Notes: generated by a model from the sequence alone, not told the origin. Numbered from the stretch's first letter, positions 1 through 6,608 are shown. The stretch: DNA of 11,855 nucleotides from Acidobacteriota bacterium (GCA_021827255.1 JAKAWO010000061.1:1-11855); one strand, 5' to 3'. Numbers and translations: made by a program.

Positions 1-355
1 GTTGTTGGAGAGGACAGCCCGTTTCTCGTATCCGCAGTGCCGCCCGGGTTGAAAACCCGCCTTGATCCCTCGGCTGTGCCCGCATTCGGCACCGCCAACA
101 TACTTAGCGAAGGATCGTGGCGAGCCAATACGCCCCCAAAGCTCGGCTCATGGTCCCGCGTTGCCGCCAAGCCTTTCCGTCAACCTAGAATTGCGGGATG
201 GCCGTCGAACCCGGCACAGAATCTCAGAAGCCAGCCCGAAAGGCTGCGGCTCGCTGGGTCAGCGTCGCAGTCTTCGCGGCGAATGCCCGCTCTCCCCTAC
301 GGCATACCCGAAGGCGCGGAGTTTCGCCGGGCCAGCACGACGCTGGCGGAAACTG
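1..355. other. Non-coding stretch, no recognisable gene
   Basis: Nothing in either strand of this stretch reads like a protein family I know. The open frames are rich in Arg, Pro and Ser, which is typical of GC-rich non-coding DNA read in any frame. A short perfect inverted repeat is present (CGGGTT at 45-50, AACCCG at 54-59, 3-nt loop). The longer hairpin at 320-354 is listed separately. I see no RNA gene. It could be the decayed flank of a gene outside the window. Confidence 0.5.
320..354 (-). terminator. Hairpin just downstream of the small minus-strand ORF
   Basis: The sequence has GCCAGC (331-336) pairing with GCTGGC (342-347) across a 5-nt loop. The stem is extended by AGTTTC (320-325) pairing with GAAACT (349-354) after an asymmetric bulge. 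It begins one base past the TGA of the small ORF when read on the minus strand. There is no U-tract after it, so factor-independent termination is only a possibility. Confidence 0.3.
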
Positions 356-463
356 TCAATACCGCTCGTAGAAGGGGGGTAGCTCGATTCCGAGGGCGCG
401 CAGAACCACGTACTCCTGGCCGCGGCGGGGTATCTCATAGTCAACCTTGGCCCAAAATTCCAT
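356..463 (-). CDS. Possible small protein of 35 residues, unknown function
   Basis: A minus-strand frame opens at an ATG (461-463) and ends at TGA (356-358). It begins MEFWAKVDYEIPRR and ends in an aromatic, proline-containing tail, ELPPFYERY. Its composition (Trp, Tyr, Phe, Ile, Glu, balanced charge) is much more protein-like than the other frames here, which are Arg/Pro-rich. There is no clear Shine-Dalgarno sequence before the ATG. The start overlaps a TTGACA hexamer that could serve the divergent pdaD gene. A hairpin lies just past the stop. I do not recognise the family. It may be a genuine small protein, or the last exon-like scrap of a lost larger gene. Confidence 0.35.
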   Translation of the reverse strand: MEFWAKVDYEIPRRGQEYVVLRALGIELPPFYERY

Positions 464-492
464 TGACACTTTTTGCGAAGATTTGTTAGGTT
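463..492 (+). promoter_or_regulatory. Weak sigma70-like promoter candidate for pdaD
   Basis: A perfect TTGACA is at 463-468. After an 18-bp spacer comes TAGGTT (487-492), which matches the -10 consensus only at positions 1, 2 and 6. Transcription would begin near 499, giving a leader of about 90 nt before the pdaD start codon. The -35 hexamer overlaps the start codon of the divergent small ORF. Confidence 0.3.
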
Positions 493-589
493 ACGTCCGC
501 TTCATCAAACTGGGACGCTCTGCGCGGCGTGGACAGAATGAGAGCAGTCTGGGGCGCTTCATAGACCCCGAAGCAGGTGGGACGGTCGG

Positions 590-1144
590 ATGTTTGTTCC
601 GAAAAGGATGTTCCTAACGAAGGGGGTGGGAAAGCACCGCGAGAGGCTGACGAGCTTCGAGCTGGCGCTACGTTCGGCGGGTATCGCCGCCTGCAATCTG
701 GTGCGGGTCTCCAGCATCTTTCCTCCCCGTTGCAAGCTGATTCCGCGCAGCGAGGGGATGAAGGAGCTCAAACCCGGCCAGGTCGCGTTCGTGGTGATGA
801 GCGAGAACTCGACGCGCGAGCCGCACCGGCTGATTGCCGCCTCCATCGGCGTCGCCATGCCCGCCGACCGCAACACCTTCGGTTATCTTTCCGAACATCA
901 CTCCTTCGGCGAGACCGAAGAAGTCTCGGGCGAATACGCCGAAGAGCTGGCGGCGGAAATGCTGGCTACAACGCTGGGCGTCGAGTTTGACTCCGACCAG
1001 AGCTGGGATGAGAAAAAGGAGATTTACCGGATCTCAAACAAGATCGTCCGCACCCTCCACCACACCCAATCCGCCATCGGCGACAAGCGCGGCCTGTGGA
1101 CCACGGTACTGGCCGCCTCCGTTCTGCTTGGGGTGGATGAATAG
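590..1144 (+). CDS. pdaD: Pyruvoyl-dependent arginine decarboxylase
   Basis: This cytosolic enzyme removes CO2 from L-arginine to give agmatine, the entry step of arginine-derived polyamine synthesis. The 184-residue product has the family's TSFELAL...GIA...NLV opening, then VSSIFPP. In the Methanocaldococcus enzyme the proenzyme cleaves itself between two serines at this point, and the second becomes the pyruvoyl group; here they are Ser41-Ser42. Asn36 precedes the site by the same distance as in that enzyme. PGQVAFVVMSEN (62-73), RLIAASIG and GYLSEHH (catalytic-type Glu102) are the other conserved blocks. Length is close to the usual 155-195 residues. The ATG at 590 follows a GGTGGGA stretch (576-582). 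A second in-frame ATG at 608 is possible, since the conserved core starts only near residue 20. The speY-type gene follows 96 bp downstream on the same strand, which supports a polyamine role. Confidence 0.93.
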   Translation: MFVPKRMFLTKGVGKHRERLTSFELALRSAGIAACNLVRVSSIFPPRCKLIPRSEGMKELKPGQVAFVVMSENSTREPHRLIAASIGVAMPADRNTFGYLSEHHSFGETEEVSGEYAEELAAEMLATTLGVEFDSDQSWDEKKEIYRISNKIVRTLHHTQSAIGDKRGLWTTVLAASVLLGVDE

Positions 1145-1145
1145 G

Positions 1146-1165
1146 CCTCCTGCCGCGCGAGGAGG
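1146..1165 (+). terminator. Perfect hairpin directly after pdaD
   Basis: CCTCCT (1146-1151) and AGGAGG (1160-1165) form a perfect 6-bp stem around an 8-nt GC-only loop, one base after the pdaD TAG. No T-run follows. The right arm happens to equal a consensus Shine-Dalgarno sequence, but no start codon lies at a usable distance from it. It may act as a weak terminator, an mRNA 3'-end stabiliser, or nothing. Confidence 0.3.
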
Positions 1166-1240
1166 ACGGGCCGCCGCCTTCCTGCCCGCGCGATTTTCGT
1201 TCTCCTGTCTAGCGAGAGTTCGGCGGCCTGGAGAGGTCTG

Positions 1241-2278
1241 ATGCAAAAGCACGAGATTCTAAGCTTTCCAACCCGCCCGATTCAGATTGACAAGCAGAAA
1301 AGCGTCGCCGCGCTGCTGGAAAAGATGCAAGGCATCTCCTTCCAGGGCCGGAACCTGGCCATCGCCTATCAGGTCTGGAAAAAGATGCTGGGGGAGCGCG
1401 TCATGATCATGATGGGCATGTCGGGCGCGATGATCCCGGCCGGCATGCGCCGGCTGGTCGTCTATATGATCCAAAACCGGCTGGTGGACTGCCTGGTCTC
1501 GACGGGCGCCAATTTCTTCCACGACATCCATGAAACCCTCGGCCACTTTCACTTCCAAAGTTCTCCTGCCATGGACGACGTCGAGTTGCAAAAGAATCTG
1601 ATTGACCGCATGTATGACACGCTCGCCGACGAAGAGGAATTCCGCCAGGAGGACGCGTTTATCGGCCGCTTTGCCGCTTCGCTCAAACCCTCGCACCCTT
1701 ACACCACCCGCGAGTTTCTTTACCTGCTCGGCAAGGAAATCAGCCGGAGCGCCAAGGAAGACGGGATCGTGACGTCAGCCTACAAGGCGGGGATTCCGCT
1801 GTATTGTCCGGCCATTGGCGATTCTTCGATCGGCATTGGCATTGCCGAAAACCGCCATCAGGGCAAAAACCAATTCACATTCGACGTGATCGGCGACGTT
1901 CTGGAGACGGCTCGGCTGGCCGGTGAATCGCCGGCGAGCGGCGTTATCTACTTTGGCGGCGGCACGCCCAAGAACTTCGTCCAGCAAAGCGAAGTGACCG
2001 CGACGTTCATGCGGCAGTCGCACGAAGGGCACAAATACGCCGTCCAAGTGATCACCGACGCGGCGCACTGGGGCGGTCTTTCCGGCTGCACCTTTGAGGA
2101 GGCCCAAAGCTGGGGCAAAATCGCCCACGACGCGAGCATGGCCACTTGCCATTGCGATTCCACTATCGCCATGCCGATCCTGATCACCGCGCTGTCGGAG
2201 AACGGGAACCTCATCCGCCGGCGCAAAAAGCCGGCGTTCAAAATGGGGGCAGAACTGGCCTTTACGTTCCCTAAATAA
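1241..2278 (+). CDS. speY: Deoxyhypusine-synthase-family protein, probable homospermidine synthesis
   Basis: The 345-residue protein belongs to the NAD-dependent deoxyhypusine synthase family, which transfers an aminobutyl group from spermidine through a lysine imine. Bacteria normally lack eIF5A, and bacterial members have been linked to homospermidine synthesis. The catalytic lysine is present as SWGK293. Glu287 and Asp306 fall where human Glu323 and Asp342 are expected. Nucleotide-binding-type blocks are STGANFFHDIHE (87-98) and YFGGGTPKN (237-245). Three residues used by the eukaryotic enzyme differ: human His288 corresponds to Asn245, and Asp313 and Asp316 fall in a WGGLSG loop (277-282), a pattern I associate with bacterial members. 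The ATG is preceded by GGAGAGG (1230-1236). pdaD lies just upstream, so the pair probably makes a polyamine from arginine via agmatine. The exact substrate and product cannot be read from sequence. Human numbering is from memory. Confidence 0.9.
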   Translation: MQKHEILSFPTRPIQIDKQKSVAALLEKMQGISFQGRNLAIAYQVWKKMLGERVMIMMGMSGAMIPAGMRRLVVYMIQNRLVDCLVSTGANFFHDIHETLGHFHFQSSPAMDDVELQKNLIDRMYDTLADEEEFRQEDAFIGRFAASLKPSHPYTTREFLYLLGKEISRSAKEDGIVTSAYKAGIPLYCPAIGDSSIGIGIAENRHQGKNQFTFDVIGDVLETARLAGESPASGVIYFGGGTPKNFVQQSEVTATFMRQSHEGHKYAVQVITDAAHWGGLSGCTFEEAQSWGKIAHDASMATCHCDSTIAMPILITALSENGNLIRRRKKPAFKMGAELAFTFPK

Positions 2279-2287
2279 GGGAGGAAG

Positions 2288-2311
2288 TCTTTTGCTGATG
2301 GTTGCAAAAGA
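2288..2311 (+). terminator. 8-bp inverted repeat after the speY-type gene
   Basis: TCTTTTGC (2288-2295) and GCAAAAGA (2304-2311) are a perfect 8-bp inverted repeat with an 8-nt loop, ten bases after the stop codon. The stem is AT-rich and no T-run follows, so this is at best a weak terminator or a 3'-end structure. Confidence 0.35.
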
Positions 2312-2522
2312 TGGTGACAACAGCCGTTGGAGGACGGATCACAGACCCCGAGGCCTTCACCGCCACCCAGGGGCGCCACCGAGAAAATGTCACGGTATTT
2401 TCGACCCTCAATAGGCTGGGCGAGGGCGGCATCCCGCGAAGATGCGCCGGTGGAAGCCGCACGCAAGTCAGCCTTGAGGAATTCAACCTGTGAATCAGAT
2501 GGCAGAAAAGTCGAAGGAACGG
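2312..2522. other. Intergenic stretch without a supported gene
   Basis: Part of the 364-bp gap between the speY-type gene and iolB. The short frames here have no ribosome binding site and no recognisable protein character. I compared it by eye with the consensus cores of the cobalamin, SAM, TPP, c-di-GMP-I and fluoride riboswitches and saw no match. The function of this spacer is unknown. Confidence 0.4.
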
Positions 2523-2528
2523 TAAAAT
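2523..2528 (+). promoter_or_regulatory. -10-like TAAAAT ahead of iolB
   Basis: TAAAAT matches the -10 consensus at five of six positions. No good -35 sits 16-18 bp upstream; TGGCAG at 2500-2505 is poor. Transcription would begin near 2535, just before the left arm of the inverted repeat at 2538. The larA gene also has a TAAAAT upstream. Confidence 0.3.
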
Positions 2529-2537
2529 AGGATCTTC

Positions 2538-2619
2538 GGCGAGCGCCCCAGGACCTTCCGCGGCAATCCGACGCGGTTACCAAGGATGGCGATGTGGAAA
2601 CGGTTCCCGATAGCTCGCC
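2538..2619 (+). promoter_or_regulatory. Potential structured 5' leader of iolB
   Basis: GGCGAGC (2538-2544) and GCTCGCC (2613-2619) are perfect 7-bp complements that would close an 82-nt domain ending 12 nt before the iolB ribosome binding site. Inside it CCGCG (2558-2562) can pair with CGCGG (2572-2576), and GGTTACC (2575-2581) is itself palindromic. Together with the TAAAAT at 2523-2528 this could be a folded leader starting close to the transcript 5' end. No known riboswitch class was recognised. Confidence 0.3.
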
Positions 2620-2642
2620 CAATCAAAAAGTGGGAGGTCTTC

Positions 2643-3455
2643 ATGCAACGCCTGATTCCCGCCCCCGCCAATGGAAAATTCCAGCAGATTGTCGCTCCCG
2701 GAACGATGCGCTTTCTTGACTTTGCCCACATCGGGATCGCCAAGGGTGAATCGCACGCCAGCCGGACCGAAGGGCGCGAGGTGGTGATTGACTTGTTTTC
2801 CGGAACGGCCTCGGTCACGGTCACGAGCCCTTCGGGAAGCGCGACCTTCGCAAAGGCAGGGGTGCGCGGCGATGTTTTTTCCGGGCCACCCGTCATGGTT
2901 TATGTCCCGCCCCAGTCCACCTACACGCTGACTGCGGTTTCTGACAGCGTGGACGCCGGCATCTTCAGCGCGCCGTCGAAGGCTGCCGTACCGCCCGCCT
3001 TGCTCGACGGCCCTGCCGTCAAGGTGAATCTTGCCGGCCGTAACAACTGGCAGCGCACGGTCTATTCGGCTCTCGACACCAGCACGCCCGCCGATCGCCT
3101 GTTGGCAGGCGAAACGGTGAATCCTCCTGGCAACTGGTCCAGCTACCCGCCGCACAAGCACGACCACAAAAACCCTCCCGGCGAAGCCGTGCTCGAAGAG
3201 ATTTATTTTTTCCGAATCAAGCCGGCGCAGGGCTTTGGATTCATTTACACTTACACAGCTCCGGGCGACCCGGAGGGTTTTTCAAATGTCTATGTGGTGC
3301 ATGACGGCGACACCGTGCTTTTGCCCAAGGGGTATCATCCCGTCGTCGCGGCGCCCGGCTATCAGCTCCATTACACATGGGTTCTCGGGGGCGAAGAGCG
3401 GCGCTACGGCGCCTGGGCCGATGACCCGCTGCACGCTTGGGTGAAAAATCAGTGA
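2643..3455 (+). CDS. iolB: 5-deoxy-glucuronate isomerase (IolB)
   Basis: IolB converts 5-deoxy-D-glucuronate to 2-deoxy-5-keto-D-gluconate in myo-inositol breakdown, a cytosolic metal-dependent step. The 270 residues match the family's usual length and bicupin layout. The metal-site pattern is SSYPPHKHD (166-174, with His171 and His173), LEEIYFF (Glu186) and YHPVVAAPGY (His232). The sequence ends with the typical DP-H-W motif (DPLHAW, 261-266). The ATG at 2643 has GGGAGGT at 2632-2638. The frame is open further upstream, to an ATG at 2586, but those extra codons have no ribosome binding site and do not resemble the family. No other iol gene is in the window. The neighbours are a LarA-family gene and a hexuronate-type transporter, so the enzyme may serve a uronate or sugar-acid route rather than classic inositol use. 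Confidence 0.93.
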   Translation: MQRLIPAPANGKFQQIVAPGTMRFLDFAHIGIAKGESHASRTEGREVVIDLFSGTASVTVTSPSGSATFAKAGVRGDVFSGPPVMVYVPPQSTYTLTAVSDSVDAGIFSAPSKAAVPPALLDGPAVKVNLAGRNNWQRTVYSALDTSTPADRLLAGETVNPPGNWSSYPPHKHDHKNPPGEAVLEEIYFFRIKPAQGFGFIYTYTAPGDPEGFSNVYVVHDGDTVLLPKGYHPVVAAPGYQLHYTWVLGGEERRYGAWADDPLHAWVKNQ

Positions 3456-3530
3456 CGATATCGCCCCTTTACGAGCGGTGGCAGGATGGTGCTGCGGCAA
3501 GACGGAGCCCGGCGGCGGCCGCGGCGAGGA

Positions 3531-3560
3531 TGGACTAAGGTCTCCCTGCTGTCATAAAAT
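3531..3560 (+). promoter_or_regulatory. Candidate sigma70-like promoter for the larA gene
   Basis: TGGACT (3531-3536, four of six matches to TTGACA) and TAAAAT (3555-3560, five of six) are separated by 18 bp. The predicted start near 3567 would leave a leader of only about 14 nt, consistent with the lack of a strong Shine-Dalgarno sequence before the ATG at 3581. Confidence 0.35.
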
Positions 3561-3580
3561 GCAAGGCCGCGACACCCGAC

Positions 3581-4870
3581 ATGCGAATTCCTTTTACTTA
3601 TCCCAACGTTCCAGCGGTCGAAATTCCGGACTCCAACCTGCTGGCGCTGCTAGAGCCGGCTCGTCTTGAGCCGCCCAAGCCCGCCGAGCGACTGGTCGAG
3701 GAGGCGCTCGACCACCCCATCGGGGCAAAGCCGCTCGAGCAACAGCTCTCCGCCAGCTCTCACATCCTGATTCTCGTGGATGACATCACTCGCCAGACGC
3801 CCGCGGCTCGGCTGCTGCCGGCGGTCCTCGAGCGGCTTCAGGCTGCCGGGTGTTCGCGCCAAAACATTCGAATCCTCATCGCTGCCGGCACCCACGCCCG
3901 CATGAGCCGCGAAGAGGTGAACACAAAACTCGGCGCCGCGACGCCGGACGATTACGAAGTCCATCTCCACCATTGGCGCGACGAAGAAAAGCTGCGCGAA
4001 ATCGGAACCACCCCCGACGGCACGCCGATTCGAGTCAACCGCATGCTGGGCGAGGCGGATTTCGTCCTCGGCGTCGGCATGATTGTTCCGCATCGCGTCA
4101 TGGGCTTTACGGGCGGCGCGACCATCGTCCAGCCGGGCGTCTCCGGACCGCAGATCACCGGCTACACGCACTGGCAGAGCGCGCTTTTTGCCGGTGGCGA
4201 AATTCTGGGCATTGCGGAGAATCCCGTGCGCCAGGAGGTCGAGCAGATCGCCCGCCAGGCTGGCTTGCGCTTTATCGTCAACGTGGTGATGGACGCTCGA
4301 GCGCACGTCCTCCACGTCGTGGCCGGTGATCCGGTAGCCGCGCACCGCCAGGGGGCTGAGCATTCCCGTCGCATTTACGGCGTCCCTCAGCCGGGCGTGG
4401 CGGACATTGTCATCGCGGAATCCTATCCGGCCGATTACGACCTTTGGCAAGCCGCCAAAGGCATTTATTCTTCGGAGCTTTCTGTCGCCAAGGGCGGCGT
4501 GGTCGTTCTGGTCACTCCTTGCCCGCACGGCGTCTCGGATGAGCATCCGGAAGTCGAGAGCCTCGGCTATCGCGCCCTCGAGGAGGTCAAAAAAATGGTC
4601 GAGCACAAAACCATCACCGACCTCGTTGCCGCGGCGCATCTGGTTCACGTGGGTCGAGTGATCCGCGACCGGGCGCGCGGCATCATGGTTTCGCCCGGCA
4701 TCCGCCCGGGCGTTCAGCGGCGTCTGGGGTTTCAAAGTGCTTCGACCCCCCAGAAGGCTCTGGAGAAGGCCTTTGAGCTCGCGGGGCACTCGGCGAGCGT
4801 CGCTTTGCTCCGCCACGGCGGAGACGTGCTGCCGTTGATTACCGGAACTTCGCGCTCCGCGAGCGCCTGA
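3581..4870 (+). CDS. larA: LarA-family nickel-cofactor racemase/epimerase, anchoring lysine missing
   Basis: LarA enzymes interconvert stereoisomers of 2-hydroxy acids by hydride transfer to a nickel-pincer nucleotide made by LarB, LarC and LarE. The 429-residue protein has the N-terminal DUF2088-type domain with DDITR (67-71, matching Asp72/Arg75 of the Lactiplantibacillus plantarum enzyme), GTH105, VPH171 and THW (His197). With a shift of -3, His105, His171 and His197 fall on L. plantarum His108, His174 and His200. The lysine that holds the cofactor covalently there (Lys184) is Thr181 here, within TGGATIVQPG. A QAAKGIY block (290-296) lies in the C-terminal domain. This is therefore a LarA homologue of a non-lactate subgroup. 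The substrate may be a sugar acid, as iolB lies upstream and an ExuT-like transporter follows 11 bp downstream. There is no strong ribosome binding site; the start fits the family's N-terminus. Confidence 0.88.
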   Translation: MRIPFTYPNVPAVEIPDSNLLALLEPARLEPPKPAERLVEEALDHPIGAKPLEQQLSASSHILILVDDITRQTPAARLLPAVLERLQAAGCSRQNIRILIAAGTHARMSREEVNTKLGAATPDDYEVHLHHWRDEEKLREIGTTPDGTPIRVNRMLGEADFVLGVGMIVPHRVMGFTGGATIVQPGVSGPQITGYTHWQSALFAGGEILGIAENPVRQEVEQIARQAGLRFIVNVVMDARAHVLHVVAGDPVAAHRQGAEHSRRIYGVPQPGVADIVIAESYPADYDLWQAAKGIYSSELSVAKGGVVVLVTPCPHGVSDEHPEVESLGYRALEEVKKMVEHKTITDLVAAAHLVHVGRVIRDRARGIMVSPGIRPGVQRRLGFQSASTPQKALEKAFELAGHSASVALLRHGGDVLPLITGTSRSASA

Positions 4871-4881
4871 GCGGACAAACC

Positions 4882-6168
4882 ATGGCTCAAACCGCCTCTT
4901 CCGTCGCCTCGCCAAACCGCGCCATCGCCGGCTTTCGCTGGTACATCTGCCTCCTGCTCTTCTTCGCTACGGTCATCGCCTACGTGGACCGCGGCGTCAT
5001 CGCCTACCTCGAAAAATTCCTCGAAACGACCATCGGCTGGAACAGCATTCAGTACGGCTATATGACGGCCGCTTTCCAGGCGGCTTACGCCATCGGCCTG
5101 GTTTGCGCCGGACGCTTTACTGACGTTTTTGGAACACGCCGCGGGTTTGCCTTTGCCATCACGCTCTGGAGCTTTGCCGCCATGCTTCCCGCCGCCGCTC
5201 ACACGGCTTTTGCTTTTGGCGTGGCGCTGTTCATTCTTGGATTGGGCGAGGCGGCCAACTTTCCCGCTTGCATCAAGACGGTGGCCGAATGGTTTCCCAA
5301 GCGCGAGCGCGCGCTGGCCACGGGCCTTTTCAATTCCGGCTCAAACGTCGGCACCATCGTCGTTCCGCTCGTCGTCCCCTTCCTGACTTACACTTTTGGC
5401 TGGCGCGCGGCTTTCATCGTCACCGGCTCTTTCGGGCTTGTGTGGCTGTTGCTGTGGCTGTGGCTTTACGCGAAACCGGAGCAGCACCGCTGGCTGTCGC
5501 CGGCAGAGCTGGCACTGATCGAGAGCGACCGCGAGCCGAAAGTGGCCTCCGTGCCCTGGCGCCGTTTGCTTCCGAAGCGCGAAACCTGGGCGTTTGCGAT
5601 CGGCAAGTTCATGACCGATCCCATCTGGTGGTTTTACCTCTTCTGGCTGCCTCGATACCTCCAGGGAACGTTCCACCTGAACCTGACCCAGAGCGAAGCA
5701 CCGGTGGTAGCGATCTATGTGGTTTCCATCGCCGGCAGCGTCGGAGGCGGTTGGATCCCTGCTGCCCTTCTCAAACGAGGCCGAGGCTTGAACTTTGCGC
5801 GCAAGACCGCCATGCTGATCTGCGCTCTCGCCGTGGTGCCCGTGGTCTCCGCCCCTTATCTTCACCACTTGTGGCTTGTCGTCGGCGTCGTAGGGCTCGC
5901 CGCCGCCGCGCATCAGGGCTGGTCCGCGAATATCTTTACGCTACCCTCGGACACGTTTCCCAAGGCGGCCGTGGCGAGCGTGGTCGGCATCGGCGGAATG
6001 CTCGGGGCGATTGGCGGGGTTCTCATGCAATTGGCCACCGGCTTTGTGGTCCACCAGACTCACAGTTACCTGCCGCTCTTCATCGTCGCGGCCTCGGCTT
6101 ACCTTCTGGCTTTGCTTGTGATCCAGCTCCTGGCCCCACGGCTGGCGCCGGCCAACTTCGACGCGTAG
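4882..6168 (+). CDS. MFS transporter, hexuronate (ExuT)-like anion:cation symporter family
   Basis: This inner-membrane protein of 428 residues has about 12 hydrophobic helices. The loop after helix 2 carries the MFS signature GRFTDVFGTRR (77-87). GEAANFPACIKTVAEWFPK (122-140), followed by RERALATGLFNSG, is the block typical of the anion:cation symporter family, which includes hexuronate and galactonate carriers. YVDRG (34-38) in helix 1 is also typical. It begins 11 bp after the larA stop, so the two are almost surely co-transcribed. The likely job is proton-driven import of the sugar acid handled by the LarA-family enzyme and perhaps IolB. The precise substrate is inferred from family and neighbours only. 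Confidence 0.9.
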   Translation: MAQTASSVASPNRAIAGFRWYICLLLFFATVIAYVDRGVIAYLEKFLETTIGWNSIQYGYMTAAFQAAYAIGLVCAGRFTDVFGTRRGFAFAITLWSFAAMLPAAAHTAFAFGVALFILGLGEAANFPACIKTVAEWFPKRERALATGLFNSGSNVGTIVVPLVVPFLTYTFGWRAAFIVTGSFGLVWLLLWLWLYAKPEQHRWLSPAELALIESDREPKVASVPWRRLLPKRETWAFAIGKFMTDPIWWFYLFWLPRYLQGTFHLNLTQSEAPVVAIYVVSIAGSVGGGWIPAALLKRGRGLNFARKTAMLICALAVVPVVSAPYLHHLWLVVGVVGLAAAAHQGWSANIFTLPSDTFPKAAVASVVGIGGMLGAIGGVLMQLATGFVVHQTHSYLPLFIVAASAYLLALLVIQLLAPRLAPANFDA

Positions 6169-6210
6169 GCCGCCGGAACCCCGTCCTCTGCGCCTTCACG
6201 TGACGCCGCC

Positions 6211-6228
6211 TGCGGGCCGATTCCCGCA
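6211..6228 (+). terminator. Hairpin after the transporter gene
   Basis: TGCGGG (6211-6216) and CCCGCA (6223-6228) form a 6-bp stem with a 6-nt loop, 43 nt past the transporter stop codon. No T-run follows, so this is a weak terminator candidate for the iolB-larA-transporter transcript. Confidence 0.35.
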
Positions 6229-6342
6229 CCCGCCCGCCCTTCTGCTCCGCGAGTCCTTCCGCCAGGGCGTCCGGGGGCGCAACCGCACCCTCGCCAACTT
6301 AACCCACTGGCCGGCGGAAAAGGTCGAGGCCTTGCGCCAAGT

Positions 6343-6372
6343 CCTGAAGGGGAACTGGGCTTCGACTTCAGG
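6343..6372. repeat. 7-bp inverted repeat in the convergent gap
   Basis: CCTGAAG (6343-6349) and CTTCAGG (6366-6372) are perfectly complementary across a 16-nt loop. The element lies between the transporter and the PAS remnant, which converge. It may be a bidirectional terminator, or a small repeat that interrupts the PAS reading frame. Confidence 0.3.
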
Positions 6373-6428
6373 GTTTCAATCGGCCGCGGCTCTAGGTTGC
6401 CGGCCTGACCGGGAAGATCGAGGCATCG

Positions 6429-6608
6429 GTCGCAAAGCATCGCTGGCAGGCAAACCTCGATGGGCCCGCCAATCAGCTCTGCCCGCGAGTAGCCGAACAA
6501 CCGCTCAGCAGCGGCGTTCACAAGAAGAATCTGGCCCTCACCGCCGAGGATGAGAACCGCGTCGGGAATCCATTCGAGAGTACCGTCAATTGAAAATTCG
6601 TCGTCCAT
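6429..6608 (-). pseudogene. PAS-domain remnant or truncated PAS protein
   Basis: The frame starts MDDEFSIDGTLEWIPDAVLI and carries the classic PAS opening: DAVLIL, then GQILLVNAAAERLFGY (25-40) and SRAELIGGPIEV (41-52). PAS domains sense small ligands or redox state and normally precede a kinase, cyclase or transcription-activator output. Here the similarity stops near residue 60. The frame stays open to 6099 but becomes Gly/Arg/Pro-rich and runs into the end of the convergent transporter gene. No second half of the PAS fold and no output domain is visible. A TTAAAAT stretch (6633-6639, minus strand) upstream could be a leftover promoter. The best reading is the 5' stub of a lost sensor gene. 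A very small stand-alone PAS protein is less likely. Confidence 0.6.

Noticed and set aside
200..590. Possible tRNA or structured RNA gene before pdaD
   Set aside because: No cloverleaf, TTCGA-type T-loop with matching stems, or known RNA core could be assembled.
2499..2525. Eight-codon leader ORF (ATGGCAGAA...TAA)
   Set aside because: No ribosome binding site and no regulatory codon run. It also lies upstream of the likely transcript start.
1948..2622. Minus-strand open frame of 224 codons covering the 2279-2642 gap
   Set aside because: Half of it is antisense to the speY-type gene. The part in the gap has no recognisable motif or ribosome binding site.
2312..2642. Known riboswitch in the gap before iolB
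   Set aside because: I looked for cobalamin, SAM, TPP, c-di-GMP-I and fluoride cores and found none; only a generic inverted-repeat structure remains.
3650..4915. Long minus-strand open frame of 421 codons
   Set aside because: It lies antisense to the larA gene in a codon-position-matched frame. Its Arg/His/Asp-rich sequence has no family motif, whereas the plus strand carries all LarA motifs.
5268..6203. Plus-strand open frame of 311 codons
   Set aside because: It is an out-of-frame reading of the transporter gene, rich in Arg and Pro, with no membrane segments or motifs.
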